Below the pieces are notes generated by a model that worked only from the letters and a program-made list of their open reading frames with translations, did not search any database and was not told where the DNA came from. The position numbers were made by a program, and so were the translations under genes. This document shows, piece after piece, positions 1-8,800 of a DNA stretch of 64,000 nt (position 1 is its first letter; every line of letters starts with the position of its first letter). This DNA is from CAVZRC01 sp963777695 (GTDB lineage Bacteria; Planctomycetota; Planctomycetia; Isosphaerales; Isosphaeraceae), in the NCBI GenBank assembly GCA_963777695.1, contig CAVZRC010000003.1, positions 3,596,001 to 3,660,000 of the forward strand, read 5' to 3'.

Positions 1-1271
1 GCCGCGAGCCGGCTCGCGATCTCGACGCTCTCGTCACTCGATGCATCGTCGAGGAAGATGATCTCATGCGGCCGATGGGTCTGCTCGAAGATGGAACGGA
101 GTCGTTGCTCCAGGTACCGAGCGTGGTTGTAATTCGGGACGATCACCGAAACCTTCAAGTCGCGAGCCGGATGGTAGTCGTAATGCTCCTCCAGGGCCCG
201 GAGGAATCCGGCAAGAAATCGCGGCCATGCGGCGTCCTGCTTGGCGCCGGATTCGGGCCGGATGAGCCGCACCTTTCCCGGATCGATGCCGAGCCTTTCC
301 GCTTCCCCATCGCAAGTCGTGCCACTCGGCCCGATGGCACATCGACACCATCCCGCGAAGAAATCCTGAGCAGGACCCCCGACCCGCCATGGGCCGGTCG
401 AAGGGGCCGTTCCGGCAAGCCAGGGGATGATCTCGATATCACGGCTTGTCAGTGTCGAGAAGAAAGCGACCTCGGCGGCGGAATGGATCACGGCGACGCG
501 ACGATGGGCCGCCTGATGGAACAGGTCGGCGATCATCCCCGGCGACTGAGAACGTGAGACCCCGTATTCGACCATCGCATCCAGTTCGAGGGTCGGGATG
601 ATCCGCGCGAAGGCGTCGGAGACTTTGCCTGGCCCGTCCAGGAGGATGCGACAGTCGAGGTCGCCGCATCGCGAGAGTCCCTCGGCAAGTCGCTGCATCA
701 CGGCCAGTTCCGACGGATCGTCCAGCGGAGGCGCGATCAGCAAAACCTTGAAATAACCGCGCACGTCCTTGCCGATGTTGGCGGAATCGACGATCCTCCG
801 CCACGGCAATTCGTCCCACCTCGATGGTGGCCGCGGCCCGGCCATCTCCTGGGCGAACTTGGGCGAGGCGTCCACCCGATGCGACCGGCTTCGCATCGCC
901 GCGATCGGGAGCAAGACGGCCTTCCGAACCGTCCTCAGCAGACCCTTGAGGGATTGTGCACCGAACCGCCAGCATCGCCCCCGGATCGTCTCTTCCCGAT
1001 TCAGCCGCGAGCGGAGCGCTCCTGCCTTCTTGATGAGCGACCATGATCGCTTGCCGAAGATGTCCTCGAGGGCCGACCGCAGTCGGCCGAGCTGTTCCTT
1101 TGCGGTGATGTACTCGACGCACAATTGCTGGAGGGCGGCATTCTCGGCGCGCAGGGTCGAGATCTCTCGGAGGAGCGCATCGATCTCGTTCTCCTCGACC
1201 GTAGACCCGGCTGGCTGCCTGGTCACGTGGTCAACCACGGTCGCGGGTGACAGGAAGTTCGATTCATCCAT
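1..1271 (-). CDS. Family 2 glycosyltransferase, C-terminus beyond window
   Basis: Open from an ATG at 1271 to the window edge (423 codons visible). The N-terminal part (about residues 1-80) is coiled-coil-like (ISTLRAENAALQQLC), the middle is unassigned, and the visible C-terminal part starts a GT-A fold: VSVIVPNYNHARYLEQ followed by the acidic IIFLDDASSDES, the nucleotide-sugar and metal site of GT2 enzymes. It should transfer a sugar to a surface glycan intermediate at the inner membrane face. It is the most downstream gene of the minus-strand polysaccharide block. Acceptor and donor cannot be told from the sequence. The GT2 catalytic half lies mostly outside the window. Confidence 0.8.
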   Translation of the reverse strand, partial: MDESNFLSPATVVDHVTRQPAGSTVEENEIDALLREISTLRAENAALQQLCVEYITAKEQLGRLRSALEDIFGKRSWSLIKKAGALRSRLNREETIRGRCWRFGAQSLKGLLRTVRKAVLLPIAAMRSRSHRVDASPKFAQEMAGPRPPSRWDELPWRRIVDSANIGKDVRGYFKVLLIAPPLDDPSELAVMQRLAEGLSRCGDLDCRILLDGPGKVSDAFARIIPTLELDAMVEYGVSRSQSPGMIADLFHQAAHRRVAVIHSAAEVAFFSTLTSRDIEIIPWLAGTAPSTGPWRVGGPAQDFFAGWCRCAIGPSGTTCDGEAERLGIDPGKVRLIRPESGAKQDAAWPRFLAGFLRALEEHYDYHPARDLKVSVIVPNYNHARYLEQRLRSIFEQTHRPHEIIFLDDASSDESVEIASRLA

Positions 1272-1342
1272 GAAGGCTGCTCCTCAATCTTCCGGGCCCC
1301 ACGATCGCCGATCCCAGGGCCATCCCGCGATTCGGGCGCGGC

Positions 1343-2665
1343 TTAACCCGCTTCCCGGGTCCGGAGAGAATCGATGACCTTGACGAGACGCCGCCTTCCC
1401 CGGAGCGCCGGACCGAGCAAGGGATGGATCTCATATCGATCGAGTCGCACCTGGAGATGATCGCCGCGGGCCTGCTCGGCCTGGAGCTGGTCGTCGCTCA
1501 GCCGCAAGAGTTGCCGAGTTGCCTCCAAGCTACCCTGCAATTCTTGCCGGGTCTCATTCCATCTTCGCTGGCTCACCTCGAGGAGGGCCTCCTGTTCCTC
1601 GTGGCGCTGATTGGCCTGCATCAATTGGTCATGAGCCCGTTGAAGTTGATCCTGAGCCCGTTGAAGTTGATCCTGAGTCCATTGAAGTTGGTCATGAGCC
1701 CGTTGCAATTGCTCCTCAGCATGTTGTCTGGCCTGCTCGACTTCCTGGAGACGTCGATGCTTTTCGGAAAGCTGCTCGCGTGCGCCGTCGAGGGCCGTTC
1801 GCGTCTCCACGATCCGATCGCGGTATAAGGCTTCCCGTGAGAACGCATCGGATTCCAGGATCGACAGGTCCGACGGTGGAGAGGTTGACGGTGCTTCCTC
1901 GCCGCATAATGCGTCATAGAGCCGCTGCGAGCGATGAGCGATCGCGGCGGGAGTGTGGTGCACGCAGGATCGGTCGAAAATGCGTTCACCCTGCTCCGGG
2001 TCCCAGCCCAGACCGCAATGCCGGGCGGCCTCGGCCAGGTCGCTCGCAAAGTGCGCACCGCCGAATCGGGCGCGGGGTACCGAACCTGGCCATTGCGCGA
2101 CGATCGAGCCGATCCGACCGAGATGGACCGCCGTGACCTCCAGGCATGACTTGTAGCTATGCTCGCCCTTGCTGCGAGAGAATAAGCTCATGGCAATCTC
2201 ATGAGGCGACCTCAGGAGCACGACGGGAAACACTCCGAGTCCTGGGAACGCGGACAGGACCTCTTGCCAGAACGGCCAGATTAGCACGGTCCTGGGATCC
2301 TTGAACCCCGATATCCAACCGGAATCGATCAGGGTCTGGATCAGGGACCGCCCGCGATCGATCAGTTCCCGGGGAATCTCGACCGACTCGTCCCATCGGC
2401 CGCTCGTCTCCAGGAATCGGGCCAGGGTCTCCGGAGAATCGGGAAGATCCTCCGGGAACCCGTAAGCCAGCATCTGCACGGCTCGGCTCAATTCGAGGAT
2501 CGGATGGGCCTCGAAGTGCCCGTGAGGGTTGCCGGAATTGGCGCCGAGCAGCTCGAAGGGGCCGAGCGACATGCCGAGCGCCTGGAGGATCCCGGTCGAG
2601 AGGCTCGAGCCGCTCCGGTGCATGCTGAGGACGATCACGAGCGAGCGAGCATTCCGGTCGATCAT
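1343..2665 (-). CDS. Sulfotransferase-like protein with C-terminal coiled coil
   Basis: 440 aa. The N-terminus has the PAPS 5'-phosphosulfate loop motif of sulfotransferases (LSMHRSGSS), a GFKDPR segment and a 3'-phosphate-binding-like RSPHEIAMSLFSRS, so it probably moves sulfate from PAPS to a glycan. From about residue 275 it is a long coiled coil with five near-identical heptads (QLQRAHD type), ending in a basic LGPALRGRRRLVK tail shared with the paralogue at 11280-12485. The ATG overlaps the stop of the upstream epimerase by one base (TGATG), so the two are probably translationally coupled; this decides the start over one 16 codons upstream. Substrate unknown. Confidence 0.8.
   Translation of the reverse strand: MIDRNARSLVIVLSMHRSGSSLSTGILQALGMSLGPFELLGANSGNPHGHFEAHPILELSRAVQMLAYGFPEDLPDSPETLARFLETSGRWDESVEIPRELIDRGRSLIQTLIDSGWISGFKDPRTVLIWPFWQEVLSAFPGLGVFPVVLLRSPHEIAMSLFSRSKGEHSYKSCLEVTAVHLGRIGSIVAQWPGSVPRARFGGAHFASDLAEAARHCGLGWDPEQGERIFDRSCVHHTPAAIAHRSQRLYDALCGEEAPSTSPPSDLSILESDAFSREALYRDRIVETRTALDGAREQLSEKHRRLQEVEQARQHAEEQLQRAHDQLQWTQDQLQRAQDQLQRAHDQLMQANQRHEEQEALLEVSQRRWNETRQELQGSLEATRQLLRLSDDQLQAEQARGDHLQVRLDRYEIHPLLGPALRGRRRLVKVIDSLRTREAG
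1625..1708 (-). repeat. Four tandem 21-bp units coding heptads
   Basis: Four consecutive 21-base units (first positions 1625, 1646, 1667, 1688) differ at only a few bases; a degenerate fifth follows at 1709. On the minus strand each encodes one heptad (QLQRAHD, QLQWTQD, QLQRAQD, QLQRAHD) of the sulfotransferase coiled coil. Unit length equals one heptad, so copy changes would lengthen or shorten the coil without breaking register. Confidence 0.9.
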
Positions 2666-3687
2666 CAGAAGACTCGCCCATTCATGACCTTGAGCCGCCG
2701 ATGCATGTCGCACAGCAGCTCGAGCCAGCGGATGTTGTAGTAGATCGGATTGTCGAACTCCGTCCCGCCTTCGAGCTCGTCCCAGATCTCGTCAACGGCC
2801 TCGCCGATCGGCCGCTGACACTCGACGGCGAGCGTCTCGCGGAACTTGGAGCCGTTAACCCGATAGCTCCGCGAGGTCCCGACCTGCTGGACCTGGAGGT
2901 CGAGCCGAATCCCCTTCTGCTGCTCGAGCACGTGACGGACCTGGTATCCGAGGTCGAGCACTCGGTAATTCTCGCTCAGGACGTTGAAGACCTGGTTGTG
3001 TACCTTGTGCCGAGGGGCCTCGACGGCCGAGATGTAGGCATCGACGGCATCATCGATGTGGAGCATCGGTCGCCACATCCGGCCGCCGGCATGGATGACG
3101 AGGCGTCGATCGGCGAAGGCATCCTTGGTGAAGGTGTTCACGACCAGGTCGTACCGCATCCGCCGCGACGGGCCGAACACGGTGCCCTTCCGGAGCATGA
3201 CGGGGCTGAAGTTGTCGTCGGCCAGCGCCATGAGGCCCTTCTCCGCCTCGTGCTTCGACAGCGAATACGGGGCCTTGGGCGAGATCGGGTATTTCTCGTC
3301 GCGCAAGGTATCATCGGGATGGAGCGTGTAATAGATCGAGCAGGACGATGCGAAGACGAACCGCTCGATCTTCCGCTGCTTGGCCCGCCTGGCCAGGTCG
3401 ATCGTCGCCTCCGTGTTGATCTGGAGGTTCGCCGCCGGATTGTATTCGGCCGTCGGATCGTTGCTCAGCCCGGCCAGGTGGACGATCGCATCGACACCCT
3501 CGAATGCCGCATCGGGGACGTCGCGGATGTCCGCGGCGAAGAGCCGCAGCCTTTCCTTGACGGGCTCGAGGCCGGCCTCGCCGAAGTAGAGCTTGTCGAT
3601 GACCGTGACCTTGAAGCCGCGATCGAGGAGGGCCGGGACGAGACGAGAGCCGATATAACCGGCCCCGCCGGTGACCAGAACGTGCAT
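2665..3687 (-). CDS. NAD-dependent sugar-nucleotide epimerase/dehydratase
   Basis: 340 aa, full length for extended short-chain dehydrogenases. The NAD-binding loop is at the N-terminus (VTGGAGYIGSRL), followed by HLAGLSNDP, the SSCSIYY strand and the catalytic YxxxK (PYSLSKHEAEKG). It probably epimerizes or dehydrates an NDP-sugar for the glycan made by neighbouring genes; the exact sugar cannot be read. A good ribosome site (AAGGAG) lies about 8 bases before the ATG. It is followed by the sulfotransferase with a one-base stop/start overlap. Confidence 0.85.
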   Translation of the reverse strand: MHVLVTGGAGYIGSRLVPALLDRGFKVTVIDKLYFGEAGLEPVKERLRLFAADIRDVPDAAFEGVDAIVHLAGLSNDPTAEYNPAANLQINTEATIDLARRAKQRKIERFVFASSCSIYYTLHPDDTLRDEKYPISPKAPYSLSKHEAEKGLMALADDNFSPVMLRKGTVFGPSRRMRYDLVVNTFTKDAFADRRLVIHAGGRMWRPMLHIDDAVDAYISAVEAPRHKVHNQVFNVLSENYRVLDLGYQVRHVLEQQKGIRLDLQVQQVGTSRSYRVNGSKFRETLAVECQRPIGEAVDEIWDELEGGTEFDNPIYYNIRWLELLCDMHRRLKVMNGRVF

Positions 3688-3775
3688 CGTGTCACTCCTT
3701 TGAGTGTGCCCTTACCCGCTCCGGGGCCCACCACGACGGCGGCGGCCTTCGTGGATGATCCGACGGACCCGGGGC

Positions 3776-4489
3776 TCAGGCGATCAAGCGGTCGAAACGG
3801 CTCGTGTCCAGCGAGGTGTCGCGCGGGACGCGAAACGCCACGGAGCCGGTGGAGAGCTCCCCGATCTCGCGGTCGGGATCCAGGCTCCTGGCATATTCGT
3901 AAACGCTCCGGCGCGGGCCCCCGACGTGGACGACGCCGGTCGCGCCGGTCTCGAGCAAGGCAACGATCTTCTCGGCTACCTCACGCACGCAGACCCGGCT
4001 GGTCCACTGGTCGGTGAAGGCCCTGGGGAACGGGAAGACGTTCGGGCCGAACGAGGTCCGGATGATCAGGGCGCCGTCGAGCATCCGGACGGCGCATTCG
4101 CCGCCGAGCTTGCTCCATGCGTACTTGTTGACCGGCGACACCGGATCGTCTTCCTTGTATTGCCCACGCTCGCCGTCGAAGACGTAATCCGTCGAGATGT
4201 AGGCCAATCTGATGCCCCGCTCGAGGCAGAGGCGGACGAGGTTCGCCGTGCCGACGATATTCACGGCCATCGCCCGGGCGGGGTCCTGATCGCATCGCGG
4301 CGGCGACGTGAACGCGGCCGCGTGCAGGATCAGGCCCACTTCCCGCCCATCGAGATAGGCTTTCATCTGCTCATAATTGATGACGTCGAACTCGGCGGAC
4401 GTCGGGAAAAGGGCGTGCGGCAAGAGTCGTTTGATCTCGCCGCCCAGGAGCCCGCTGCCGCCGGTGAAGAGAATCGATCCGGATTCCAT
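3776..4489 (-). CDS. dTDP-4-dehydrorhamnose reductase-like (RmlD family)
   Basis: 237 aa, slightly short for RmlD (about 290). Shows the Rossmann loop FTGGSGLLGGEI, ISTDYVFDGERG typical of RmlD, and the catalytic YxxxK (NKYAWSKLGGE). RmlD reduces the 4-keto group of a dTDP-6-deoxyhexose with NAD(P)H. The RmlC-like gene lies 47 bases upstream in the same direction, supporting a deoxysugar pathway; rmlA and rmlB are not in the window. The start at 4489 is preceded by a GGAGG site. It may act on a sugar other than rhamnose, since the C-terminus is shortened. Confidence 0.8.
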   Translation of the reverse strand: MESGSILFTGGSGLLGGEIKRLLPHALFPTSAEFDVINYEQMKAYLDGREVGLILHAAAFTSPPRCDQDPARAMAVNIVGTANLVRLCLERGIRLAYISTDYVFDGERGQYKEDDPVSPVNKYAWSKLGGECAVRMLDGALIIRTSFGPNVFPFPRAFTDQWTSRVCVREVAEKIVALLETGATGVVHVGGPRRSVYEYARSLDPDREIGELSTGSVAFRVPRDTSLDTSRFDRLIA

Positions 4490-4536
4490 CGCGTAATCCT
4501 CCCTCCATGTCATCGATCGCGCCGGCCGAGACCCGA

Positions 4537-5175
4537 TCAGAGGGGGCCGTACAGGAAGTTCTCCGAGCGAGGATCGTCGGCCCAGGCCGCGACGCCCGGG
4601 GCCTGCCTGTCCTTGCCGGTGATCCGCTCGGTGGTCGCCGCGATCTGATCGAAGAGGCCCTTGAGGCTCGGGGCGCAGAGCGACCAGTCGATGTCCGGGC
4701 TGAGCGGAGAGATCCCCGCCTCGCAGCCCTGGCTGTACTCGCCGGAGCAGAGGTATTCGATCAACGTGTCTTCCGTGAAGAAGTTGCCGTGGGCGAATCC
4801 CGGCGGCACCCAGATCCACTCGGCGAACTCGGCGTCGAGGCGACCCGGCATGTCGTGGGCGACGAGCTTGCCGAATGTCGGCGAGCCTTTCCGGATATCC
4901 ACGACCTGGTCGACCATCCGGCCGCTCAGGGTTCGCACCAGCTTGCCCATGTAGGGATTCCACTGGAAATGCATGCCGCGTATCGTGCCGGGGCGCGAGA
5001 AGCTCTCATTCATCTGGGAGAACTTGATCCCGCGCAGACACTCGAGTCCTTCGTGTCCGTCGAAGTCGCTCGTGCGGTAATGCTCCGTGAAGAAACCGCG
5101 GTGGTCCCGGAAGCGGGCGAACCGGATCACCTTGATCTCGGGGATAGCCAGGCTGGTCACTTCGACAATCTTCAT
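4537..5175 (-). CDS. dTDP-4-dehydrorhamnose 3,5-epimerase-like (RmlC family)
   Basis: 212 aa cupin-type epimerase. Family features: FRDHRGFFTEHYR near the N-terminus, GTIRGMHFQWNP with the catalytic histidine, LSGRMVDQVVDIRKGSPTFG, and the WVPPGFAHGNF strand. It would epimerize C3 and C5 of a dTDP-4-keto-6-deoxyhexose before RmlD reduction. It is the first gene of a minus-strand run with rmlD-like, epimerase and sulfotransferase genes. A strong ribosome site (GGAGGTGA) sits 5 bases before the ATG, and a sigma70-like promoter candidate lies about 150 bases upstream. Confidence 0.88.
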   Translation of the reverse strand: MKIVEVTSLAIPEIKVIRFARFRDHRGFFTEHYRTSDFDGHEGLECLRGIKFSQMNESFSRPGTIRGMHFQWNPYMGKLVRTLSGRMVDQVVDIRKGSPTFGKLVAHDMPGRLDAEFAEWIWVPPGFAHGNFFTEDTLIEYLCSGEYSQGCEAGISPLSPDIDWSLCAPSLKGLFDQIAATTERITGKDRQAPGVAAWADDPRSENFLYGPL

Positions 5176-5489
5176 CGACTCACCTCCTGTTCAGCCCGAC
5201 GGCGTCTTGTCGTCTCGCGACCGCGGTCTCCATGCCTTGCGAGGGCGATCGAACCGACGATGCTCGGGGATATCCCATGCGAGGGACGCAACCCGCGTCC
5301 CGTCGCGACGAACCGTCCGGGAGCATGTACGACAAACCGCAAAAGCTGTCAAGCTGAGGGGACTGAGAAGGACGCTTGCCTGCTCATGTTAAGTCGGCAC
5401 CAGGACGACGATTCTTGAGGTCTGGGCTTGGCACTCGCAACCATCCCGTCGCTGCCGTCGCCGATCGGTACGCGAGAGGACCGAACCGG
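5176..5489. other. Intergenic gap, leader of rmlC-like operon
   Basis: 314 bases between the end of a glycosyltransferase and the rmlC-like gene, both minus strand. Apart from the promoter candidate and the ribosome site before 5175 I see no gene or RNA here. Confidence 0.6.
5324..5352 (-). promoter_or_regulatory. Candidate sigma70-type promoter for the rmlC-like operon
   Basis: On the minus strand a perfect -35 hexamer TTGACA (5347-5352) is followed after exactly 17 bases by TACATG (5324-5329), a weak -10. It lies about 150 bases before the rmlC-like ATG in a 314-base gap. The hexamer and spacing are seen; promoter activity is inferred. Confidence 0.4.
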
Positions 5490-7046
5490 TCAGGCCGCGT
5501 CCAGCGCGGATGGGCTCGACCGGCCTATCTCCTGCGATCGGATCCCCATCCGGCTCCACGTCCGAGCGGCAGCGGCCTGCCCTCCCTGGAGGAACCAGTC
5601 CAGGACAGTGGAGTGGAGCTGGACCATCCGATCCTGATCCAGCAGAAGTTTCTTCCCGTCCGGCACGGTGCCGCGGTGATGCGACGCGATCACCTCGATC
5701 ATCGATTCCGCCAGGCTGGCGATGAACTGCGGATCCTCGCCGTGGACGAGCCGGCCGATTGAGAATGCGTTCAGGTCGCAGATCGACGCGAACGGCGGGC
5801 GGACCAGCCTGCCCGGGCCGTCGGCGAGCAGCTCGCGTGCGCCGCCGACATCGGTGGCGACGATCGGAAGTCCGGCGTAAGCCGCCTCGGTCAGCGCGAG
5901 ACTCCACCCCTCCCAGTAGGAGGGGAGCACGAACGCGTCGGCCATCCAGTAGAACCGAGCGACGTCTTCCCGCTGACCCGTCAGGATGACCGACCGCTCC
6001 AGGCCGGACCGCACGACGGCGAGACGGACCTGGGCCTCGTAGTCGAGGTCGCTAGCCGGGCCGACGATCAGCAGCCGGCTGCGCGGATGTGCCCTCAGGA
6101 CACGCTCGAAGGCCAGGATCAGCGCCTTCTGCGCCTTGGTGGCGTGGATCGAGGCGACGTTCAAGAACACGTAGTCGTCAGGTTCGAGGCCGAGCTCCTC
6201 CCGGAGCTGGCCGAGGGGAGGGACTCGCGCCGCGTCTAGCCGGCGGCCGTCGATGCCATTGGGGATCACGACCATCTTGGAGGGTGACAGGCCCATGGCA
6301 CATTCGGAATAGCGCGCGACCTGGGCCGAGACGCAGACATAGGCGGTCGTGTGGGGATCGGCCTGTCGGTATCTCGCGACCGCGCGATCGTCGAGCCAGA
6401 CATAGGTGTTGTGCACGACCTGGACGAAAGGGATCCCGAGTTCGGCCACGATCGCGGCGCCATAGGTGGAATAATGGGCGTTGACCAGCCCGATCCCCCG
6501 ATCCCGCAGCAGTGCTCGATAGGCATCGTCGCGCCGTTCCTCGGGGAGCGTCATCACGCGAATCCCAGCCTTACGCGCCTGATCCGCGGCGGGCCCCAGT
6601 CGGCCGAGGACGAGCAGCGAAACGTCCATCCCGCGCCGCTTCAGGCCGTCGCCCAGCAAGACGATCATATTCTCCATCCCACCCCGATCGAACGTGTTGA
6701 CCTGCAAGAGGAGACGACCGGCCTCCTCCGATCGGACCGGGTGGGGAAGTCTGCGGCTCCTCAACGATTCCGGGCGGGTCTGCTCGTAGAAGGCGCGGTT
6801 GTTGGCATGGATCCGCGCGAGGTCGAGGACGGACGGGCGCGAGCCGACGACAAACGCATCGATGCCGAGCAGATCCAGCCGCTCGGCGACCTCCCACTGA
6901 TCTGTGATCGCGATGGCGCCGCAACGTGCGGCCTCGGACCATCGCTCGTAGGCGTCGTCGATGCTCTCGAACCAGGCGGCCGCGCGGCGAGTCGGGAGGA
7001 CCGGCTCGGCCGCGAGGGTCTCGGCCGCGAGGGTCTCGAGGTTCAT
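5490..7046 (-). CDS. Family 4 (GT-B) glycosyltransferase
   Basis: 518 aa. The N-terminal 100 residues are family-specific; a GT-B N-domain begins at about residue 110 (LLQVNTFDRGGMENMIVLL), and the C-domain carries IPNGIDGRRLD, NVASIHATKAQ and the donor-binding FVLPSYWEGWSLALTEA typical of GT4. It should add a hexose or similar sugar to a lipid-linked or growing glycan. The ATG is one base after the stop of the upstream GT2 gene. Just upstream of the ATG the same frame reads RPHEKILYLIDS, which looks like coding sequence, so the protein may be longer or fused to the upstream gene. A 15-base tandem duplication at the N-terminus encodes LAAETLAAE. Confidence 0.85.
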   Translation of the reverse strand: MNLETLAAETLAAEPVLPTRRAAAWFESIDDAYERWSEAARCGAIAITDQWEVAERLDLLGIDAFVVGSRPSVLDLARIHANNRAFYEQTRPESLRSRRLPHPVRSEEAGRLLLQVNTFDRGGMENMIVLLGDGLKRRGMDVSLLVLGRLGPAADQARKAGIRVMTLPEERRDDAYRALLRDRGIGLVNAHYSTYGAAIVAELGIPFVQVVHNTYVWLDDRAVARYRQADPHTTAYVCVSAQVARYSECAMGLSPSKMVVIPNGIDGRRLDAARVPPLGQLREELGLEPDDYVFLNVASIHATKAQKALILAFERVLRAHPRSRLLIVGPASDLDYEAQVRLAVVRSGLERSVILTGQREDVARFYWMADAFVLPSYWEGWSLALTEAAYAGLPIVATDVGGARELLADGPGRLVRPPFASICDLNAFSIGRLVHGEDPQFIASLAESMIEVIASHHRGTVPDGKKLLLDQDRMVQLHSTVLDWFLQGGQAAAARTWSRMGIRSQEIGRSSPSALDAA

Positions 7047-7047
7047 G

Positions 7048-8082
7048 CTATCGATGAGATAGAGGATCTTCTCGTGCGGCCGGCCATCGGCAACTCCGGC
7101 TAAGGGTGTCTTTTCCGAAGTCTAGGATCCGCGCCGACGCGGAGAGACACCCTGCCAGTTGACACTTCATCGCCGCGTCGAGGATGAGCGTCCAGGGCCG
7201 TCGATAGAACTCCTGGCGCCTCCGCTCGTAGTCCATCAACTTGATGCCGCGCTCGGCGATCATCAATTCGGCGGCCCGGCCGCTCAGACTACGCTCGTGG
7301 ACGCGGTAACTGTAAAGGACCTCGTCGCTGCCGAGGTGTGCGATGACGAATGCGTGATTGACGCGCATCCAGTAGTCGTAATCTTCGAGTCCCAGGTTGG
7401 GATCGTATTCGCCGATGGCGCGCCCGACGATGGCACGATAGAGGAAGCAGGGACCGATGAAATTATCCTGTTCGATGTTGATCAGCCTCGGGTCTCGTGG
7501 CAGGTGGATCTCGGGGGAGTTGGGATGCCGGCGGTCCTGGGGCCGGAAGGTCGGATCCTCCAGGGGCCCTCCGCGATCGTCGATGGCCCGGTAATCGGCG
7601 TACACCATCGACGTCTCACGATGGTTGCGGAGAAAGTCGACCTGTCGCGATAGTTGTTGCGGGTGCATCAAGTTATCGGCCGATGTCCAGGTCCAGAATT
7701 CTCCCCTGGCAAACGCGAAGCCGTTGCTCAACGCCTTGGGAAGTTTCTGATGGGGCTGGGTGAGGATCCGGACCTTCGGATGATCGAGGTAACGGGCCAG
7801 CACCGGCTCGACCCCGTCGATCGAGCCGTCATCGACGACGATCAGCTCGAGATCGCCGTAGGTCTGATTCAACACGCTCTCGATCGAATCGGCGAGGAGA
7901 TCGGCCTGGTTGTAGACCGGCAGGACGACGCTCACAAGGCCGGGAACGCCGATGCATTGCACGGGCCCTCCACCCCATCGACGCGACGAAATGCGCCTGG
8001 CGGATCGGATTCGCGCGATCGCCCGGATGGCCCGGGAGATCAACGGCCGCGGCGAGAGTCGATGGAGGATCGAGATCCCCAA
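7048..8082 (-). CDS. Family 2 glycosyltransferase
   Basis: 344 aa from a TTG at 8082. GT2 signatures: VSVVLPVYNQADLLADSIES, LELIVVDDGSIDG, WTWTSADNLMHP with the acidic metal site, and GLEDYDYWMRV, the probable catalytic-base region. It builds the surface glycan together with the GT4 gene that follows. The start is uncertain: the frame stays open and protein-like about 60 codons further upstream but has no ATG, GTG or TTG there. The C-terminus (after LDFGKD) looks unnatural, and a one-base shift near 7088 would join it to the downstream GT4 frame. Confidence 0.8.
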   Translation of the reverse strand: MGISILHRLSPRPLISRAIRAIARIRSARRISSRRWGGGPVQCIGVPGLVSVVLPVYNQADLLADSIESVLNQTYGDLELIVVDDGSIDGVEPVLARYLDHPKVRILTQPHQKLPKALSNGFAFARGEFWTWTSADNLMHPQQLSRQVDFLRNHRETSMVYADYRAIDDRGGPLEDPTFRPQDRRHPNSPEIHLPRDPRLINIEQDNFIGPCFLYRAIVGRAIGEYDPNLGLEDYDYWMRVNHAFVIAHLGSDEVLYSYRVHERSLSGRAAELMIAERGIKLMDYERRRQEFYRRPWTLILDAAMKCQLAGCLSASARILDFGKDTLSRSCRWPAAREDPLSHR

Positions 8083-8599
8083 TGCCCGGGGACCCTGTCG
8101 GGCCTTCCGCAGCGCCCGGGAGACAAGCGAAGTCGAGCCCAGGTTCGAGCGCGAGGACAGGAAACCGCGTCCTTGCCGATGGAGACGGATCGGATCGGAT
8201 TCTGCATCTTTGCGGATTCCCTTCCTGCCTCCCCGGGCGCTTCGGCGTCCGCGACTTCCGGGGAGTCACTTGCGACACGTGGGGTCGCCGGTCGCCTGCT
8301 CCAGACACGTGCGGCGGACGGCCTAGGACTCTCCAACGATAGACCGAATCGTCCGAGTTCCGTCAAGGCGAACCCACGATCAGGCCATATAGTCAACCCG
8401 AAGTCACGAGGTCCATGGCCGTCCCATGTCCGCACCCCATCACGCCCACAATGCTCGATCCGTCTTGACAGGATGGCCCTATCCTTTCAAAGTACGTCGC
8501 GTCTTCACGGTTCGCCTACCCACGATCATGGATGATCCGCGATGCCGTCCGATTCTCTCTCAAGTCCGCGATGCTCCGCGCCGAACCCATCCGAGGCCG
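8083..8599. other. Divergent intergenic region
   Basis: About 500 bases between divergently transcribed glycosyltransferase genes. It probably holds both promoters. No convincing gene, RNA or repeat was seen, although the minus-strand GT2 frame stays open into its first 180 bases and the plus-strand frame is open from 8426. Confidence 0.4.
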
Positions 8600-8800
8600 A
8601 TGACTCGTCGGCGTTGCAGCCGGGAGATCGCCAGGGGATCCATCGGCTTCGGCGTGAAGCTCGAGCTCAAGGATCGCGAGCTCCAGGAACTACGCGGCCA
8701 GCTTCGCGAGATCCATACCAGCGACGCCTGGGCGATGCTCCGGACGATGACCCAGGTGCGTCACGCCCTGGCGCCCACGGTACTCGCCGCGATCGCCTGA
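8600..8800 (+). CDS. N-terminal fragment of the following glycosyltransferase
   Basis: A 66-codon reading frame from an ATG at 8600 (the frame is open from 8426; ATGs at 8426, 8528 and 8600). It contains LELKDRELQELRGQLREI and SDAWAMLRTMTQ, the coiled-coil N-terminal pattern often found before glycosyltransferase domains in such loci. It stops at a TGA overlapping the next ATG (TGATG). If one base is shifted near 8776, LAPT continues as GTRRDRLMKLGVRGLRR without a break, so this is more likely the front of the next gene than a separate protein. Confidence 0.55.
   Translation: MTRRRCSREIARGSIGFGVKLELKDRELQELRGQLREIHTSDAWAMLRTMTQVRHALAPTVLAAIA

Noticed and set aside
1625..1708. Short CRISPR-like array
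   Set aside because: Units are contiguous 21-mers without spacers and code for protein heptads.
1424..1828. Plus-strand hydrophobic frame with LILSPLKL repeats
   Set aside because: It is the antisense of the heptad-repeat region of the sulfotransferase; repeats arise from the coiled coil.
2701..4017. 438-codon plus-strand frame
   Set aside because: Antisense shadow of the epimerase gene, no recognisable domain.
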